DNA from: Trissonchulus latispiculum
Lineage: Eukaryota; Nematoda; Enoplea; Enoplida; Ironidae
Direction: 5' to 3'
Length of the DNA stretch: 64,000 bases
Assembly: GCA_030248195.1 (NCBI GenBank)
Contig: JASAND010005338.1
Location: 1 to 64,000, forward strand
The notes beneath the pieces were generated by a model that was not told where the DNA came from, searched no databases, and saw only the letters and a list, made by a program, of their open reading frames with translations. Made by a program: the position numbers and the translations under genes. Of the stretch, positions 21,654 through 33,719 are shown piece after piece (positions within the stretch are counted from its first letter, which is position 1; every line of letters starts with the position of its first letter).

Positions 21654-22349
21654 GTCAATGAAGCTTTGGATTCCTCTAATTTTACACATAACTGTAAACA
21701 AACAGCTGACACACTCTCACACGTTTAAGTTATAGTAAACTAAAATACAAATTAAGTTTCTAAAAACGTAAAAGCGTATAATGTGCTTAAAAATAATCTG
21801 TAAAACCAACCAAACTAACCGGCTTCCTTTGTAATTTTGCATTTTTTAATTAGCAATAATGATAATTTATATATTTACCAAAGAAGTAACAGTTTTGATG
21901 TGCTGATGTGTAAATATTCATGTAAGATTATTTGTAAAACCACAAACATCAAACATGTTTCCTTTTATAGTTATCACCAGTTTGTATTTCAATTATTCTT
22001 GATTTTTCTTTCGAATTTAGAGAGCACCAATCTACTCTCTCTTCGAAAATTATGCAGCTAAGCCAGTGCACAGTCCATTTTTATACAAAAGATACTTAAG
22101 ATTTGAAGACAAGGCGACGCCTTCTTTTTATTCACAAATATTGCTCAGAGGCAGTTTTTGCAGTTTCGCTTTTGAAATAAGGATGAGTTATGTCTACGGA
22201 AATGCCGCCTTTCTTTTGAAAAGCAGCTGATAGGTAGACAGACATGGCAATACAAAAACTGTCTGCAGTGCTTGCCTTGCAGTTGCTTTTGAAAGCATAT
22301 GAAAACAGAAAGCAGGCCACATAAGCACTGACTTAACATTTATCTCATT

Positions 22350-24014
22350 TTGGAAGGAGATAAAGAGAAGGCTGATTGTCTTAATTCCGTTTTTGCTTCT
22401 GCGTTTGTTGATGATAATGGAGTGGATCCACCGTTTAATTCTAGATGTAATACGGTTATGGATGATGTGCATTTTGATGAATTTATTGTGTGGTCTGCCC
22501 TAAATCGCTTAACTGCTAAAAAGTCCTCTGGTGCGGATGGTATTCCATCTATCTTGTTGAAGAAACTTTCTTTAGAATTAGCGGGACCTCTAAGTCAAAT
22601 TTTCTCTCTGTCGTATGCAACGGGTCAGGTACCGAAGAGATGGAAAACGGCAAATGTATGCCCAATATTCAAAAAAGGCAACAGACAGGACCCTAAAAAC
22701 TATCGTCCTGTTAGTCTTACAGTAGTTTGCTGCAGAGTAATGGAAGATATACTTAAACGGGCTATGATGAAACATACATTGGAAAATAAGCTTATTTCTA
22801 CAGCTCAACACGGGTTTCAAGCGCGAAAGTCTACTGTGACACAATTGTTACTGTTTGTTACTGAAATTGTCAAAGTGTTGGATAAGGGTAAATGTGTGGA
22901 TGTAATTTATATAGATTTAGCACGTGCATTTGATACAGTTGGACATTCAAAGCTCATAAACAAAATGAAATCATATGGATTCCCTTCGAAAGTCATAAAT
23001 TGGATTGCAGATTTTCTTGATGAAAGGAAGCAGCGGGTCAAACTATTAGGATCTCTTTCAGCTTGGGAAGACGTTAAAAGTGGTGTACCGCAAGGATCCG
23101 TTTTGGGACCTCTTTTATTCTTATTGTTTATTAACGACTTACCAGATTGGGTGATAAATTCTAGTATTAAGTTGTTTGCAGATGACGCTAAGGTGTATAG
23201 GGAGGTTTCAGATGTTAATGCACAGGTATTGCTACAGGAGGATTTAGATAGTATATCTAGGTGGTGTGTGGAATGGCAGTTGAATATCTCAGTGCCTAAA
23301 TGTTTAGTTTTAAGACTGTTTCCTTATGGCTGTAATAGAAACGTTTTTCAGCTACCTCATGATTATACATTAAATAATGTACAGTTATCTGTTGTTCAAA
23401 ATGTTCGTGATTTGGGAATTACAATGGATGATAATTTAACTTTTACATCTCATGTTGCCAAATTAAGATCCAAAGCTGCCAAGAGAATGGGTTTAATTTT
23501 TCGAGTCTTTAAATGTAAAAGTAGAACCTTTTTGAAAAAAATGTTTACTACTTATATCAGGCCCATAGTGGAATATGCTACTGAGGTTTGGAGTCCTAGG
23601 TTTCTGAGAGATATTAGGTCGATTGAAGCCGTGCAGCGTTCCTATACTAAAAGAATAGCTGGTTTGGAAAATTTGCCTTATCGTGATAGACTTCAAATAT
23701 TGGGTTTAGACTCGATTGAATTGAGAAGATTAGTTTTTGATTTATGTACTTTGTATAAGATTGTTCATAACTTAATTGATATAGAGTTTGATTCTTTGTT
23801 TCGTTATGCGGCTGTAATTGGCACACGCTTACATTATCTAGCGTTACGACCTGAAAGATTCAACCGATTTCATACCAGTTATTTTTACCATCAACGAGTA
23901 TGTAATATCTGGAACCATTTACCTGAAGAAGTAGTGAGTGCTGAGTCCTTTTCTATATTCAAAACTAGACTTCTGTCAAATAGAGAGTTACTCAAAAGGT
24001 ATGTTCGAGGGTGA
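22350..24014 (+). CDS. Non-LTR (LINE) reverse transcriptase, 5'-truncated
   Basis: 554 codons. Reverse-transcribes LINE RNA at a nicked chromosomal target. Seen: SSGADGIPSILLKK (about 54-67), GNRQDPKNYRPVSLT (about 109-123), motif A YIDLARAFDTVGH (Asp about 189), GVPQGSVLGPLLFLLFINDLP (about 245-265) and the catalytic FADD at 276-279. After the RT there is the usual C-terminal region (VQRSYTKRIAGL, YRDRLQILGLDSIELRR). Looks like the Jockey/CR1 group. No endonuclease lies upstream and the frame simply begins at about 22350 with TTG, so this is a typical 5'-truncated insertion. No internal stop, so fairly young. A 3' UTR follows. Confidence 0.9.
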   Translation: MEGDKEKADCLNSVFASAFVDDNGVDPPFNSRCNTVMDDVHFDEFIVWSALNRLTAKKSSGADGIPSILLKKLSLELAGPLSQIFSLSYATGQVPKRWKTANVCPIFKKGNRQDPKNYRPVSLTVVCCRVMEDILKRAMMKHTLENKLISTAQHGFQARKSTVTQLLLFVTEIVKVLDKGKCVDVIYIDLARAFDTVGHSKLINKMKSYGFPSKVINWIADFLDERKQRVKLLGSLSAWEDVKSGVPQGSVLGPLLFLLFINDLPDWVINSSIKLFADDAKVYREVSDVNAQVLLQEDLDSISRWCVEWQLNISVPKCLVLRLFPYGCNRNVFQLPHDYTLNNVQLSVVQNVRDLGITMDDNLTFTSHVAKLRSKAAKRMGLIFRVFKCKSRTFLKKMFTTYIRPIVEYATEVWSPRFLRDIRSIEAVQRSYTKRIAGLENLPYRDRLQILGLDSIELRRLVFDLCTLYKIVHNLIDIEFDSLFRYAAVIGTRLHYLALRPERFNRFHTSYFYHQRVCNIWNHLPEEVVSAESFSIFKTRLLSNRELLKRYVRG

Positions 24015-25070
24015 CGGGTTTTAATAAAAATTTAGGTTTAATATATTTTCCTTTTCGAATTGTCTTTCTGGGTTAAACCTAACATTTTATATATGCTTTT
24101 GGACTAATTTGATGAAATTTTAGGTGGGTGTGCTTGTAAGGCACCAGATGGTGCGTATGTACACCCATAACCGCCCATAATAGCTCTGGTTCATGTTATC
24201 AATGCTTGCACATTATAGTTAGTATATATGTTGTACAGTAGGGACCCACCAATGAAATTGTAATCCTGTGCCCCATTCAGATTACTAATGTATGCAAATT
24301 TTGATGAATATAACTCCCAGGGAGGGTGAATGAAATGAACTGGTATGCTGCAGCCTCTCCGTGCTGGCTGGGTCCCACGAATATCTGTAGTATCTATGTA
24401 GAATCTAAAGGGCTTTTTCGTTTATCGTACAAATCCAGATTTGCCCAGTTACAGTTATTCGTAGTCTGCACGGTCTAGATCCCACCAAGGTAGTTTGGGG
24501 TAAGTAGGTGAGATGTAGCATACCTACATACGCTAGGGGAACAGCTTTTGTTAAAGAAAAATTGCATGTCAATTTTTCTCAAAGTTGAAATAACTTGAAT
24601 ATATATTTCAATTTCTTTTGCTAGATTTGGCAACGTTTATACATACATTATATGTATATATATAAAATTTGAGAAATCAAAATTGTTTAGGTATATAAAC
24701 GTTTTGATGCCAATTTAGTACTTTTATGTGATACGTATGCGTTTATACGTATATTATTGCGAAAATAGATATAAATTGTTTAAGTATATAAATTTTTTGA
24801 TACTAATTTACATACATGACGACGATTACAAAGTTTAGTGCTATCAAAAGCTGTGGACTGCACTTGTTCGAGGGGCAACTGAGCAGCGTACGTACGTCTG
24901 TTTGCGTATTTTGGAGTATATATAACATGAAATTATGACTGTGTGCTATGTAGTTCTCCCGTTTTGTGAATAGTAGGGCTTAGGGGCGAACAGGTGCAAT
25001 CCATGAGGTGGGTCCACAGTACAAATGTGCAAACAGAATTATACGTGATGTTTGCGTACTGTGGGGCGGT
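24015..25070. other. LINE 3' UTR and unassigned DNA
   Basis: The first few hundred bases probably belong to the LINE 3' end. The rest has no gene or recognised repeat. Confidence 0.3.
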
Positions 25071-25071
25071 T

Positions 25072-25122
25072 GTTCATTTCATTCCATTCCATTCCATTTC
25101 ATTCCATTCCATTCCATTTAGG
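25072..25122 (+). repeat. (ATTCC)n microsatellite
   Basis: Pentamer repeat CATTC/ATTCC over about 50 bp. Confidence 0.9.
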
Positions 25123-25224
25123 TATATAGGTAAGTATATGCAGGCAGTGACCCTGACCGCAAGCACTGCCTGCGCACGCGTTCACTGCCTGTGCACGCGC
25201 ATGCAAAGGGAATGTAATTTTGAC

Positions 25225-27060
25225 CAGTACTGTAGCTTCATGGTTGCCATTTGCCAATATAATTTGGCACATGTGCTCCTATCTGCAGAAAAATACTAGA
25301 CGTCTCTATCTTATCTGCATCTAAGGGAATTATTCTTCAAAGATGAAGTTTCGGCAAAAAATTAAAAACTTTTGGAAAATTTTATTACTGGTGCGATCTA
25401 AGGCAGTAATTTGGCACATACAGAGGCCCTATAGGAGTACTCATTTGTGCCAAATGGCAAGAAATTCTGCCGCTTCAAAAAATTTTTAAGTCAACTTTAA
25501 TTTTCAAAAATTGCCAAAATCTCCTTTTTTGGCAATGGTACCTCAGAAATCGAAAAAATCAAATTTTTTGAAATAAAAATTTTTTTGAGATATTTGAGCT
25601 GAGCGTGGTCGAAAACACCCACAAAAGATTTCAGCTCGATTATTGTAGGTTTGTGACTTCTACGCCTGCAGAAAGCCTATACACAGGATCCGACAGACTG
25701 AAAATGGCGGTTTCGGCAATTTTTGAAGATAAACGTTGACAAAAATTTTCATGCGGCAGAATTTCTTGCCATTTGGCACAAATGAGTACTCCTATAGAGC
25801 CTCCTTTTATGCCAAATCACAGCCTTATAGCTCGCACCAGTAATAAAATTTTCCTTTCGTTAGCCAAAAATTTTTTAAATTTTTGCCAAAACTTCAACTT
25901 TTAAGAGTAAGTCCCTTAGATGCAGATAAGATTTAGTGCTCCTCCTTAATGGGGGGGTCTATTTTTGGGTCGTTTTTTCTACTTTTGCCGATCTCGCTGA
26001 TTTTCACATATATATTTTATTGTCCAAATGGTATATTTTAACGAGTTTTTAAAATTACAGTCGTAAGTTATAGGGTTGTCGAGTAATTTCAAATCAAAGT
26101 TTAGGAATCTGGACAAATTATACATTAAAATAACGCGAAGATGTTAAACTGCGGCACTCTGGAATTAGAATTTTAATTTAGGCCTTTAAATATTTTTAAT
26201 TAATTCTTGAAGGATTATAATTTAACACGATTTGAGCATCAAATCAAATTTTAATCATTTAAAAATTTTTAAAAAAATTTTAAAGGCCTAACTTAAAATT
26301 CTAATTCCAGGGTACCGCAGTTTAATATTTTAGCGTTATTTCAATGTATAATTTGCCCAGATTCATCAACGTTTGTCGGGAGATTTTTTGGCGCACGCGA
26401 AAAATTTTAAACTTTTTACAACTTTTTAAATTTCCCATGTTTAACACATGAAATCTCAACTTTGAGGTTAAATTACTCGACAACCCTTAGACTTACGACT
26501 GTAATTTTAAAAAGTCGTTAAAATATACCGTTTGGACAATAAAATATGCAAAAATCAGCGAGATCGGAGAAAGTCGAAAAATGGCCCAAAATTGGACCCC
26601 CCCCTCAAGTATGTATCATGAATCTAACATAAACACTAAGAATCTGGACAAAAGAACGCTTTTGTAGACAAATTGCCCATTGTTCAGCAACCACCATTTT
26701 TGCAAAAACTTCAAATTTGAAGAGTAATTCCCTTAGACGCAGATAAGATACAGACGTCTAGTATTTTTCTGCAGATAGGGGCATATGTGCCAAATCACAT
26801 TGGCCAATGGCAACCTTGCAGCTAGGGTTTTGCAGCAGGAAGAGATTTTTAATTAATTATGTTGGTTGTTGTGAAAAAGTGGGGGTCGGGCACATAAACG
26901 CGATGGCTGCACATGACTGGAAGGCAGCTAAGATCTGAATACCCGGTATTTTTTTGACCCCACCCATGCTCTAAATCTTCGCCAAAAAAGTAGGCCAATC
27001 GGACAAATTCGGGGCACCCCCATTTTAGTCGAGATGCCGCAGAGGGCTCCCTGTTGGCCA
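25225..27060. mobile_element. Nested foldback element
   Basis: Three inverted pairs lie inside each other or side by side: about 25249-25360 with 26690-26820 (GAAAAATACTAGACGTCT), 25425-25480 with 25755-25810 (GTGCCAAATGGCAAGAAATT), and about 26020-26210 with 26280-26560 (GGCCTTTAAA, TCTGGAATTAGAATT). The outermost right part (26830-27050) matches 20215-20400. A diverged relative of the inner part lies at about 57000-57500. No transposase. Confidence 0.65.
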
Positions 27061-27614
27061 TAACATTTGCATATGGTTAAGGTAAATTTCGAAAAAATCA
27101 AATCAAATCAATTGAAACCAAGAAAAGAATCAATTGCTACGGCAAAAAGGTAAAAATCAAACCAAATCAAAGAGATTAAATTTTCGGAACGTAAAAATCA
27201 ATCAAATCAAACCGCAGCACACATGACATTTAATACGATAGAGATTGGAATACAATAATGATCAACATGAAACCAAATGCTAATGACAATTCAAGGGATT
27301 CTGCACCAATACAGTTCAAATACATGTTCATGATAATAAAATAGCAGTTCTTCCGTAAGCTATGTACAGTTTACATCAATATTGATAGATATTCATCCGC
27401 AGGCCAGGGTGCATCAAAAGAACACTTGTCGACGACGTTGGTTGCCAATAATGACATGCTTGTTTCCAGCAAATCGATCCGACAAAGTCCGGCCTGTCTA
27501 AAGTTGCACTACAGAAGATCACAATACAATACAATATTATCGTTAAAACCACTTTGCCAAACTAGAGCAAATAAAGGACGCACAAAACTAGTCAACTTTC
27601 TAGCATCAGAAATA
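27061..27614. other. Intergenic, no gene recognised
   Basis: AT-rich, with short repeats of CAAATCAAA type at 27090-27200. Nothing else supported. Confidence 0.3.
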
Positions 27615-27619
27615 AAAAC

Positions 27620-27912
27620 CTGGCACTTTTTAGTGGGAGGGCCCCACTTCTCGGAGCCCCCCCCACCTTTCGGCAACCCCTTCCCATGTTTTTGGTGTCG
27701 AAAATTAAGTGTTTGAAGTCAAATTTTTAAAAGCTTTCTCAACTTTTAGCTAATTTATGGACTTATAAATTAAATTTAAGTTTAAAAACAGCGTTATCAC
27801 ATTAAAAATGCTAATCTTTCGCTAACAAGTTCGGTATATTTATAGCTTGGGCTCGCCCCCCCCCACTTCCCCTCCATAGGGGGGCACTATCAAAACCTTA
27901 AAGAATGCAAGG
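27620..27912. mobile_element. CTGGC-ended G/C-tract element (short copy)
   Basis: Left end CTGGCACTTTTTAGTGGG with a C-rich tract, right end CCTTAAAGAATGCAAG preceded by C and G tracts. Flanks AAAAC / GAAAC are a near-perfect 5-bp duplication. The interior matches the copy at 30957-32262 but lacks its nested insertion. Confidence 0.6.
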
Positions 27913-29233
27913 AAACCACACTTTCGCGTCTTCGATGCAGCTAGAGGAACAGAAAACGTTACGACAAACAATACTAAATACCTAACTGCGTAATGTGAAA
28001 GTGAAACCAAGTCATACCTGATGCATACTGAACGCTGTGACAAGGGAACTACGTTGTTGATGACTGCTTTCCATATTTGACCTCTGGAATGCTCTCTACA
28101 ACAAGCTTAGTTTTATAGCTTTATTAATTTTATAGCACAGGATAGTCTAGAGTGGCAAAACAAATTTATAAAACCGCTATGTACCACTGACTTCGGAGTT
28201 GGTACCAATTCTAAAAGCGGCTTAATGTCGTGCAATTCCATGCTCAGAATAATGACAAAAGCCTTCATTTAAAATTTCGGGACTGGTCAAATTAGCTAAC
28301 ACGTTATCACAGAAAGATGTCGTGCATATCAAATTTTGAGTTGTTGTTGTTGTTGTTGTTTTAGTTTTCAGCGTAAAGCAGGAGAACCCCGCTAAATAAT
28401 ATTCAACCATACTGAAGTCCGCTTACCACATCGTCATAGAAAACCCACAACTTACTGAACTGAACGAAACTGAAATCGCAAACGCTCACTGTACTGTTCA
28501 TCCCACAGTTACCATCATAGGAGTAGTCGTATGTGATCATGCGACTTAAAAATCTTCCCCTGTTTGAGTCAGCAGCTCACTCTTTGTGATGCAAAGTATT
28601 CTTACAATACAAATCGGCTCGCCACACACTGAGACAGCACAATCACTTGTATATTTCGGTTACTTTCCCATTGTGGGACTTTCAGCTGACTGCGACTCTA
28701 CAACAGCTGCCTTTAAAGGAAGAATAACACGGGCACAGCTTCTTGCAGATAAATACACTGAAAATTTCAGATACCTGGCGAGCTACGGTATTTCGGTTCC
28801 TATAAAAGCAAAAACTACAATTAATCATAAGGTCAATGACCGCATGGATTGATTGCATAATTCGACAGTAAAAGATGGTAAATATGAAGCGAAATAAGAG
28901 GTAATGAAGAAACGGGATGCGGGAAGCGAAAAAATTAAATTCATTCACCCACCAAGTTTCTGAACAAATGATTCTTGAGACAATAAGGTATAGGAATCTG
29001 AAACTGGGGTTCAGTGAGGTCAATATACTGAAGCTTCACATTTTTCATGTTTTTTCTGCTCCGCTTTTTCCAACATTGAAATTTTAATTTAACGTTTTCG
29101 GGGTGCGGTATCTCCATAACGGAAATAATCTAATACTATAATTAGTCCAACAAAGCGGCTAAAGCCAACAAAGCGGCCCAGACTAAAACAGGACGCAAGA
29201 CATAAGTAAAACAGCCAGTAAAATAATACAAAC

Positions 29234-29407
29234 CTCCACGATTGGCCAGCAATTGGAAATCTCGTAAGATTAGGTCTGTACTTTTGAAGACCACGACCTC
29301 GTCTCGCAGCTGCTCCACCAAAACCAGGCCTGGAAGCACGACGAGCAGCGAACTGTTGACGAAACTCTAAACGGCGCTGGGCCAAGGTTTTCGCAATCCG
29401 CCACTGC
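29234..29407 (-). CDS. Arg-rich protein gene, exon c
   Basis: Acceptor TTTTCTAG at 29408-29415, donor AG|GTTTGT at 29233. It enters with one base of a split codon and leaves in phase 2. Encodes QWRIAKTLAQRRLEFRQQ and a glycine/arginine-rich segment (FGGAAARRGRGLQKYR). The split Arg codon joins exactly to the exon at 29883-29953. Basic RG-type composition suggests an RNA- or chromatin-associated nuclear protein, but no named family was recognised. Confidence 0.55.
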
Positions 29408-29882
29408 CTAGAAAATTGATAAACAATAAACCAGACAACCAATGTAGGAAGAATACAATACCGATCTCCTTACCACACCAATCACACTTGGAGCAAACAA
29501 ACGAAAAGAAATTCTCGCACTACGATGAATAAAATTTACATAAAAAAAGAAAAATATCTGCCCGAGGGCGGCACCTCAGAATCAGGCCTCGCCCGGACAT
29601 CCTATGTAGGGCCCCTCGGTTCCGGCTTAACGCCGGAGTGAGGATGGATTTAAACCGTCCAAACGCATCGTCCCTTTAAGCTGGTCCAGGACGGTCCAGG
29701 AACAGGAAGAAGAAAGATATAGACTACCTTGACTCCACTTCTAATCATTGAGAGCAGTAATTCTGATTCTATCAGACTACTGGCATAAATATTACAACAG
29801 ACTCTGTCTCCTCTAACAGTATGTAGCAAATTCAATACTCAAACAAAACCAATATTACATTTAGAAAAGAAACGACCCTAAC

Positions 29883-29953
29883 CTTTTAGTATCACGATCA
29901 ACAAGATCACTTTGCATTGGCTGAAAGCGTAGTTTAACCTTGTTCGGTTTAGC
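29883..29953 (-). CDS. Arg-rich protein gene, exon b
   Basis: 71 nt, too short for ordinary ORF detection. Acceptor CCTATTTAG before 29953, donor AAAG|GTTAGG after 29883. Frame gives AKPNKVKLRFQPMQSDLVDR and ends in phase 2. It starts in phase 0, as does the end of the exon at 30752, and its two leftover bases complete an Arg codon with the first base of the exon ending at 29407. Confidence 0.5.
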
Positions 29954-30751
29954 CTAAATAGGATAAAGGAAATAAACTATGTAGCTACAAACAACACAAG
30001 TCATGGATCAACAGGAGCTTGGGCTCTGGCAAAATTTCTGTTGGAGCATCGCTCGCAGACTATGAATGATTTGGAAAAGAGAGAACATTTTCAAAATATG
30101 CGGCTCCGGACCCGGTCCTGACCGGGGCGAAACTGTGGCAAACGTTTGGCAACTTGTGAACGAAATTTACAATCACAGATAATCGTTCGTTTTTGTACTG
30201 TACCCATTTGACCGAAAACAGCAATAATGTGCATTTTCTTGAAATTATTGCAAATTTCGAATTTTTCAAAAACATTTGAAAATCTTCATTTTGGACCATT
30301 TTAGTCTTCAGTCTCAGCCCCGGGGCCACGATGAGGTATCAGTCGCGGCCGGCAGTGCTTCAACTCCGCCCTGACGTCTGCCTCGGGTCTGCCAAAATTA
30401 GACTAGGTTGTTCGCAGGCAGTTTATCACCTCTTTTGAAATTTAAAATCCTCGTTCTGTCACTGAAGAAAGCTCCTACACACGCCTTTTGGAAAAAGCTT
30501 AGAAATTACATTTCAAAAGTTTCGAAAATAACTGAGAAATGACTACGCGATTTATGCATTTCTTCCATCATTTTCGTCATACGCTATTCTGAGGACTTCA
30601 CTGTTTTTCTCTTTCCCAGTAATTCAATGAAGTAATTACGCACATTATTACCCACACACACACTCAACGAAGTAACGTCTGCGAAAAGCGCTTTTGCTCA
30701 AACTGGAACTCAAGGTTCATTTTGAAAATGATATTAACAATATAAGCTTAC

Positions 30752-30895
30752 TAAGCCAGTTTGTGCAACGGCTCTGCTCGCACTCTTTTTCCAGCCAATA
30801 CGCTTTCGTAAAGAGGGAGATACAGAAACTGGGGGAGATCCAGAGGAGTTAGCGAAATTGGAAATCACGCGACCGCGGACAGCGAAGCCAGCTTT
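30752..30895 (-). CDS. Arg-rich protein gene, exon a
   Basis: 48 codons, phase 0 at both ends. Acceptor CTTTTGCAG upstream, donor TTA|GTAAGC downstream. Encodes KAGFAVRGRVISNFANSS, a Pro/Ser stretch and SLRKRIGWKKSASRAV. Basic and low in complexity. Earlier exons were not found; they may lie beyond the transposon-rich intron at 31-38 kb. The possibility that this and the chromodomain gene are one transcript cannot be excluded. Confidence 0.5.
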
Positions 30896-30956
30896 CTGCA
30901 AAAGAAATTGTTCAAAACATTTATGCATAGAAGTAGATGCACACCACTGTATACAA

Positions 30957-32262
30957 CTGGCATTTTTTTAGTGGGGGGGCCCCCACTTTTCGGTTCCCCC
31001 TCCACTTTGCGGAGCCCCCCCCCCACTTTTTTTGGGGTCGCACAAAAGTGTCAAAAAATTAGGTTTTTGAGGTCAAATTTTCAAAAATGTTCTCAATTTT
31101 TAGCTAAATTATGGACTTATAAGCTCATTTTAAGGTGGTGATTCCTTTTGGGCACATATTGTTATTTGGCGGCGTAAATCAAGATGAAATTTGATGAAAC
31201 TTTCGGAAATAAGTTCTTTTAGCGTTCTAACACCCTCCGCGCAATCCCGATTCAAAAATTCGAGATTTCCGGTCAGAGCGGTGTTTCCCAGTTTCTGAAC
31301 GTTTGGCAGCTGCTATACAGTTATGACTATATTCATTCGAAAGACCTCACTAAGCTTCACGTTTTTGCTCTTTAAAGCAAATTTCTAGCTTTTCTGTACC
31401 GTGAGATATAGCTGATTTTCTTGTTTTGGTGTTGTAAACTTGCCATTTTTGCAGAAATCAAATAATCCAACATTTCTTGAACTGCGCAAGCCGTAAAATC
31501 AAACTAAGGGCGTCGATCTGAAGGTCTCACAGGGACAAATTATCCGAGGCATGATCGTCTTCCAACTGCTGTTCTGTAGGCTGCTATCATAAAAAATGTA
31601 GTTTTTGCAAAAACACGACCAATTTTTTTCCAAAGATTGTGGAGCATTCACCATGCAAGCTGCAGGGCTGCTACTGAACAAATATGTTCTGCACAAATAT
31701 ACCCAGGGACGATTTTTTAGTTGCCCCGATTGCTGCTTTCTAGCTAAAGTAATCGCTTGACAAAGTTGGAAAAAGTAGGCAAAATACAGGTTACGCACAC
31801 ATTTCAGCTTATTTCTCTATAGCGAAGAGCGATTTCACCATAAATAAGAAATCGTCCCCAGCTATTTGATGGAGGTATCGAATGATATAACCGATGTCTC
31901 GCGAAAAAATTTACTTGAGTCTGCAAAAATTCTGGAAAATTATACTTCTTCTAAAATGTGTTAAAAATATTTCATAAAGGCAACATTAGTTCCGTGGCAT
32001 GCATTAAAAAGAGAAAACGTCAAGCTACATTTTGATATAAAAATGGCTTCTTAACTCCAAGTAATGTATGAGTAATAATGGTGCAAACTTTATGTGACCA
32101 AAGGGAATCACCACCTTAAGTTTAAAAACAGCGATTTTCTGCGTTTTTACCTTAAAATGCTAATTTTTCGCTAAAAATTTCGGTATATTTTACATTTGGG
32201 TCGCCCCCCCTCACTTTTCGGAAGCCCCCCTCCCCACTTTCAAAACCCTAAGAAAATGCCAG
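30957..32262. mobile_element. CTGGC-ended G/C-tract element, interrupted
   Basis: Ends CTGGCATTTTTTTAG / CTAAGAAAATGCCAG, 5-bp target duplication TACAA on both sides (30952-30956 and 32263-32267). G/C tracts lie just inside both ends. The interior is interrupted by the TTAA element at 31134-32115. Confidence 0.75.
31134..32115. mobile_element. TTAA-flanked element nested in the CTGGC element
   Basis: Ends GGTGGTGATTCC / GGAATCACCACC with TTAA on both sides (31130-31133, 32116-32119). The related element at 27620-27912 has the uninterrupted sequence with a single TTTAAG, a natural empty site. TTAA duplication is the piggyBac-type target. 982 bp, no transposase. Confidence 0.75.
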
Positions 32263-32290
32263 TACAAGCAATAAAATGCTCCTTGAAGGC

Positions 32291-32832
32291 CATGGGCGCA
32301 CCCAGGGGGGGGGTTTGGGGGGTTCCGACCCCCCCCGGGAATTTTCGGGGAGAAAGCAAAAATTGAGCTATTTTTAGTGCATAAAATTAAAAATTTTGAA
32401 AATTTTTCGCGCCTGCGGCGCTTTTCTACCTCTATTTTTATAATTTTTGTCTCCTGCGGCACTATTCTATAGCGATTTTAACAATGCGCCTCGCAGAGCT
32501 TTTTATTAAAATCTTTTCAAGCTTTCCAACACAAATTTTGCCATTATGTCAAAGAATTTCTCAACTTTTTTTGAAATCTTTTTAAAGATTTCCATTACGG
32601 CTTTTTTCAAAATTTCAAAAATTTTCTAAACTTCTGGGGACTCCGCCCCCCAGACCCCCCGCGTCGGCTGGCGACGACTCCTAAATCTCGTAATGTTCGT
32701 GGCTCCCCAAACGAACTCTTTGTTGAAAACTTCGCCACCGCCACCCCCACCCCCACCCTAAACGTGTCAGGCAAAGGCAAAAATTTTTTCCGGCTCGACC
32801 CCCCCCTTTTCAAAATCCTGGGTGCGCCCCTG
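32291..32832. mobile_element. hAT-like G/C-tract element, 542 bp
   Basis: Ends CATGGGCGCACCCAGG / CCTGGGTGCGCCCCTG, perfect 8-bp duplication TTGAAGGC (32283-32290, 32833-32840). Contains the hairpin GCGCCTGCGGCGC and the block ACTCCGCCCCCCAGACCCC. Confidence 0.85.
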
Positions 32833-33085
32833 TTGAAGGCATAGGAATATGGATCAAGATGGAATATGTAAAATGCTAAATATTTTCGGTTGTAAAGTGA
32901 GATAAGACAAGCATGTAAAATGCTAATATAAGTCCGGTGACGTTGAAAAATGCAGAAGACAAGTTTGCCTCGCACCAATATGAGTGCATGCTCAATAGAC
33001 TCATATTGGCATGCTTTAAAAGAACAATATAGTCGGGGCGGGTAAAAAACGCATGGGTCAATAAAGCTCCTACTTTTTTCCGTAT

Positions 33086-33447
33086 CTGGCTTATTCCTAG
33101 TGGGGGCGCCCCGCATTCGGCGACCTCCTCCCTCCATCCGACCCCCCCCAAATAAATTCAGACCACCCCCATAACCCTAAAAATTGCCAAATGTTACAAT
33201 TTTTACCCTAAATTTTCAAAAATTTTCCGGCTTCGCCGAATTTTTTGCGTACATTTTAGCTATTTTAGCTTAAAAACACCTAAAATTAGTCATTTCTAGC
33301 GATTTTTAGCAGTTCGCACACTACAAACCCGCAAAAATTCGAAAAAGTTTCTAAAAATATGCCCCCCATTTTGGGAGAGCCTCCCCATCGATGGGGCCGG
33401 GGGTCCATGAAGCCCCCCCCCATAAAAATCGCCAAGGGATAAGCCAG
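33086..33447. mobile_element. CTGGCTTAT-ended G/C-tract element
   Basis: Ends CTGGCTTATTCCTAG / CCAAGGGATAAGCCAG, perfect 5-bp duplication CGTAT (33081-33085, 33448-33452). Inner C and G tracts and a CCGGCTTCGCCG hairpin. Confidence 0.8.
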
Positions 33448-33719
33448 CGTATAAGCCCTGGAAAACTCTAGTATGGTGCAAATTATAGTTTGGCGTGCTG
33501 GCTATCCAGAATCATACAGCGTTTCTGAATCATTCTCGCTGCGGAACAGCTCCATCACTGTTATTTGTACGGGTAAAAAACACCGGCGGGCAAGAAAAAA
33601 CAAATAAACCTAGCTGTCACGAAATCTCTTATTAAAGTTCATGCTATATTAACGTGTGTACGTACACTTTTCCAAAAACTGCCAAACGTACAAACATTAA
33701 AATCTGGCAACCACAGTCA

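Noticed and set aside
28586..28852. 88-residue plus-strand ORF
   Set aside because: No domain, no splice support, and composition gives no reason to prefer it over chance.
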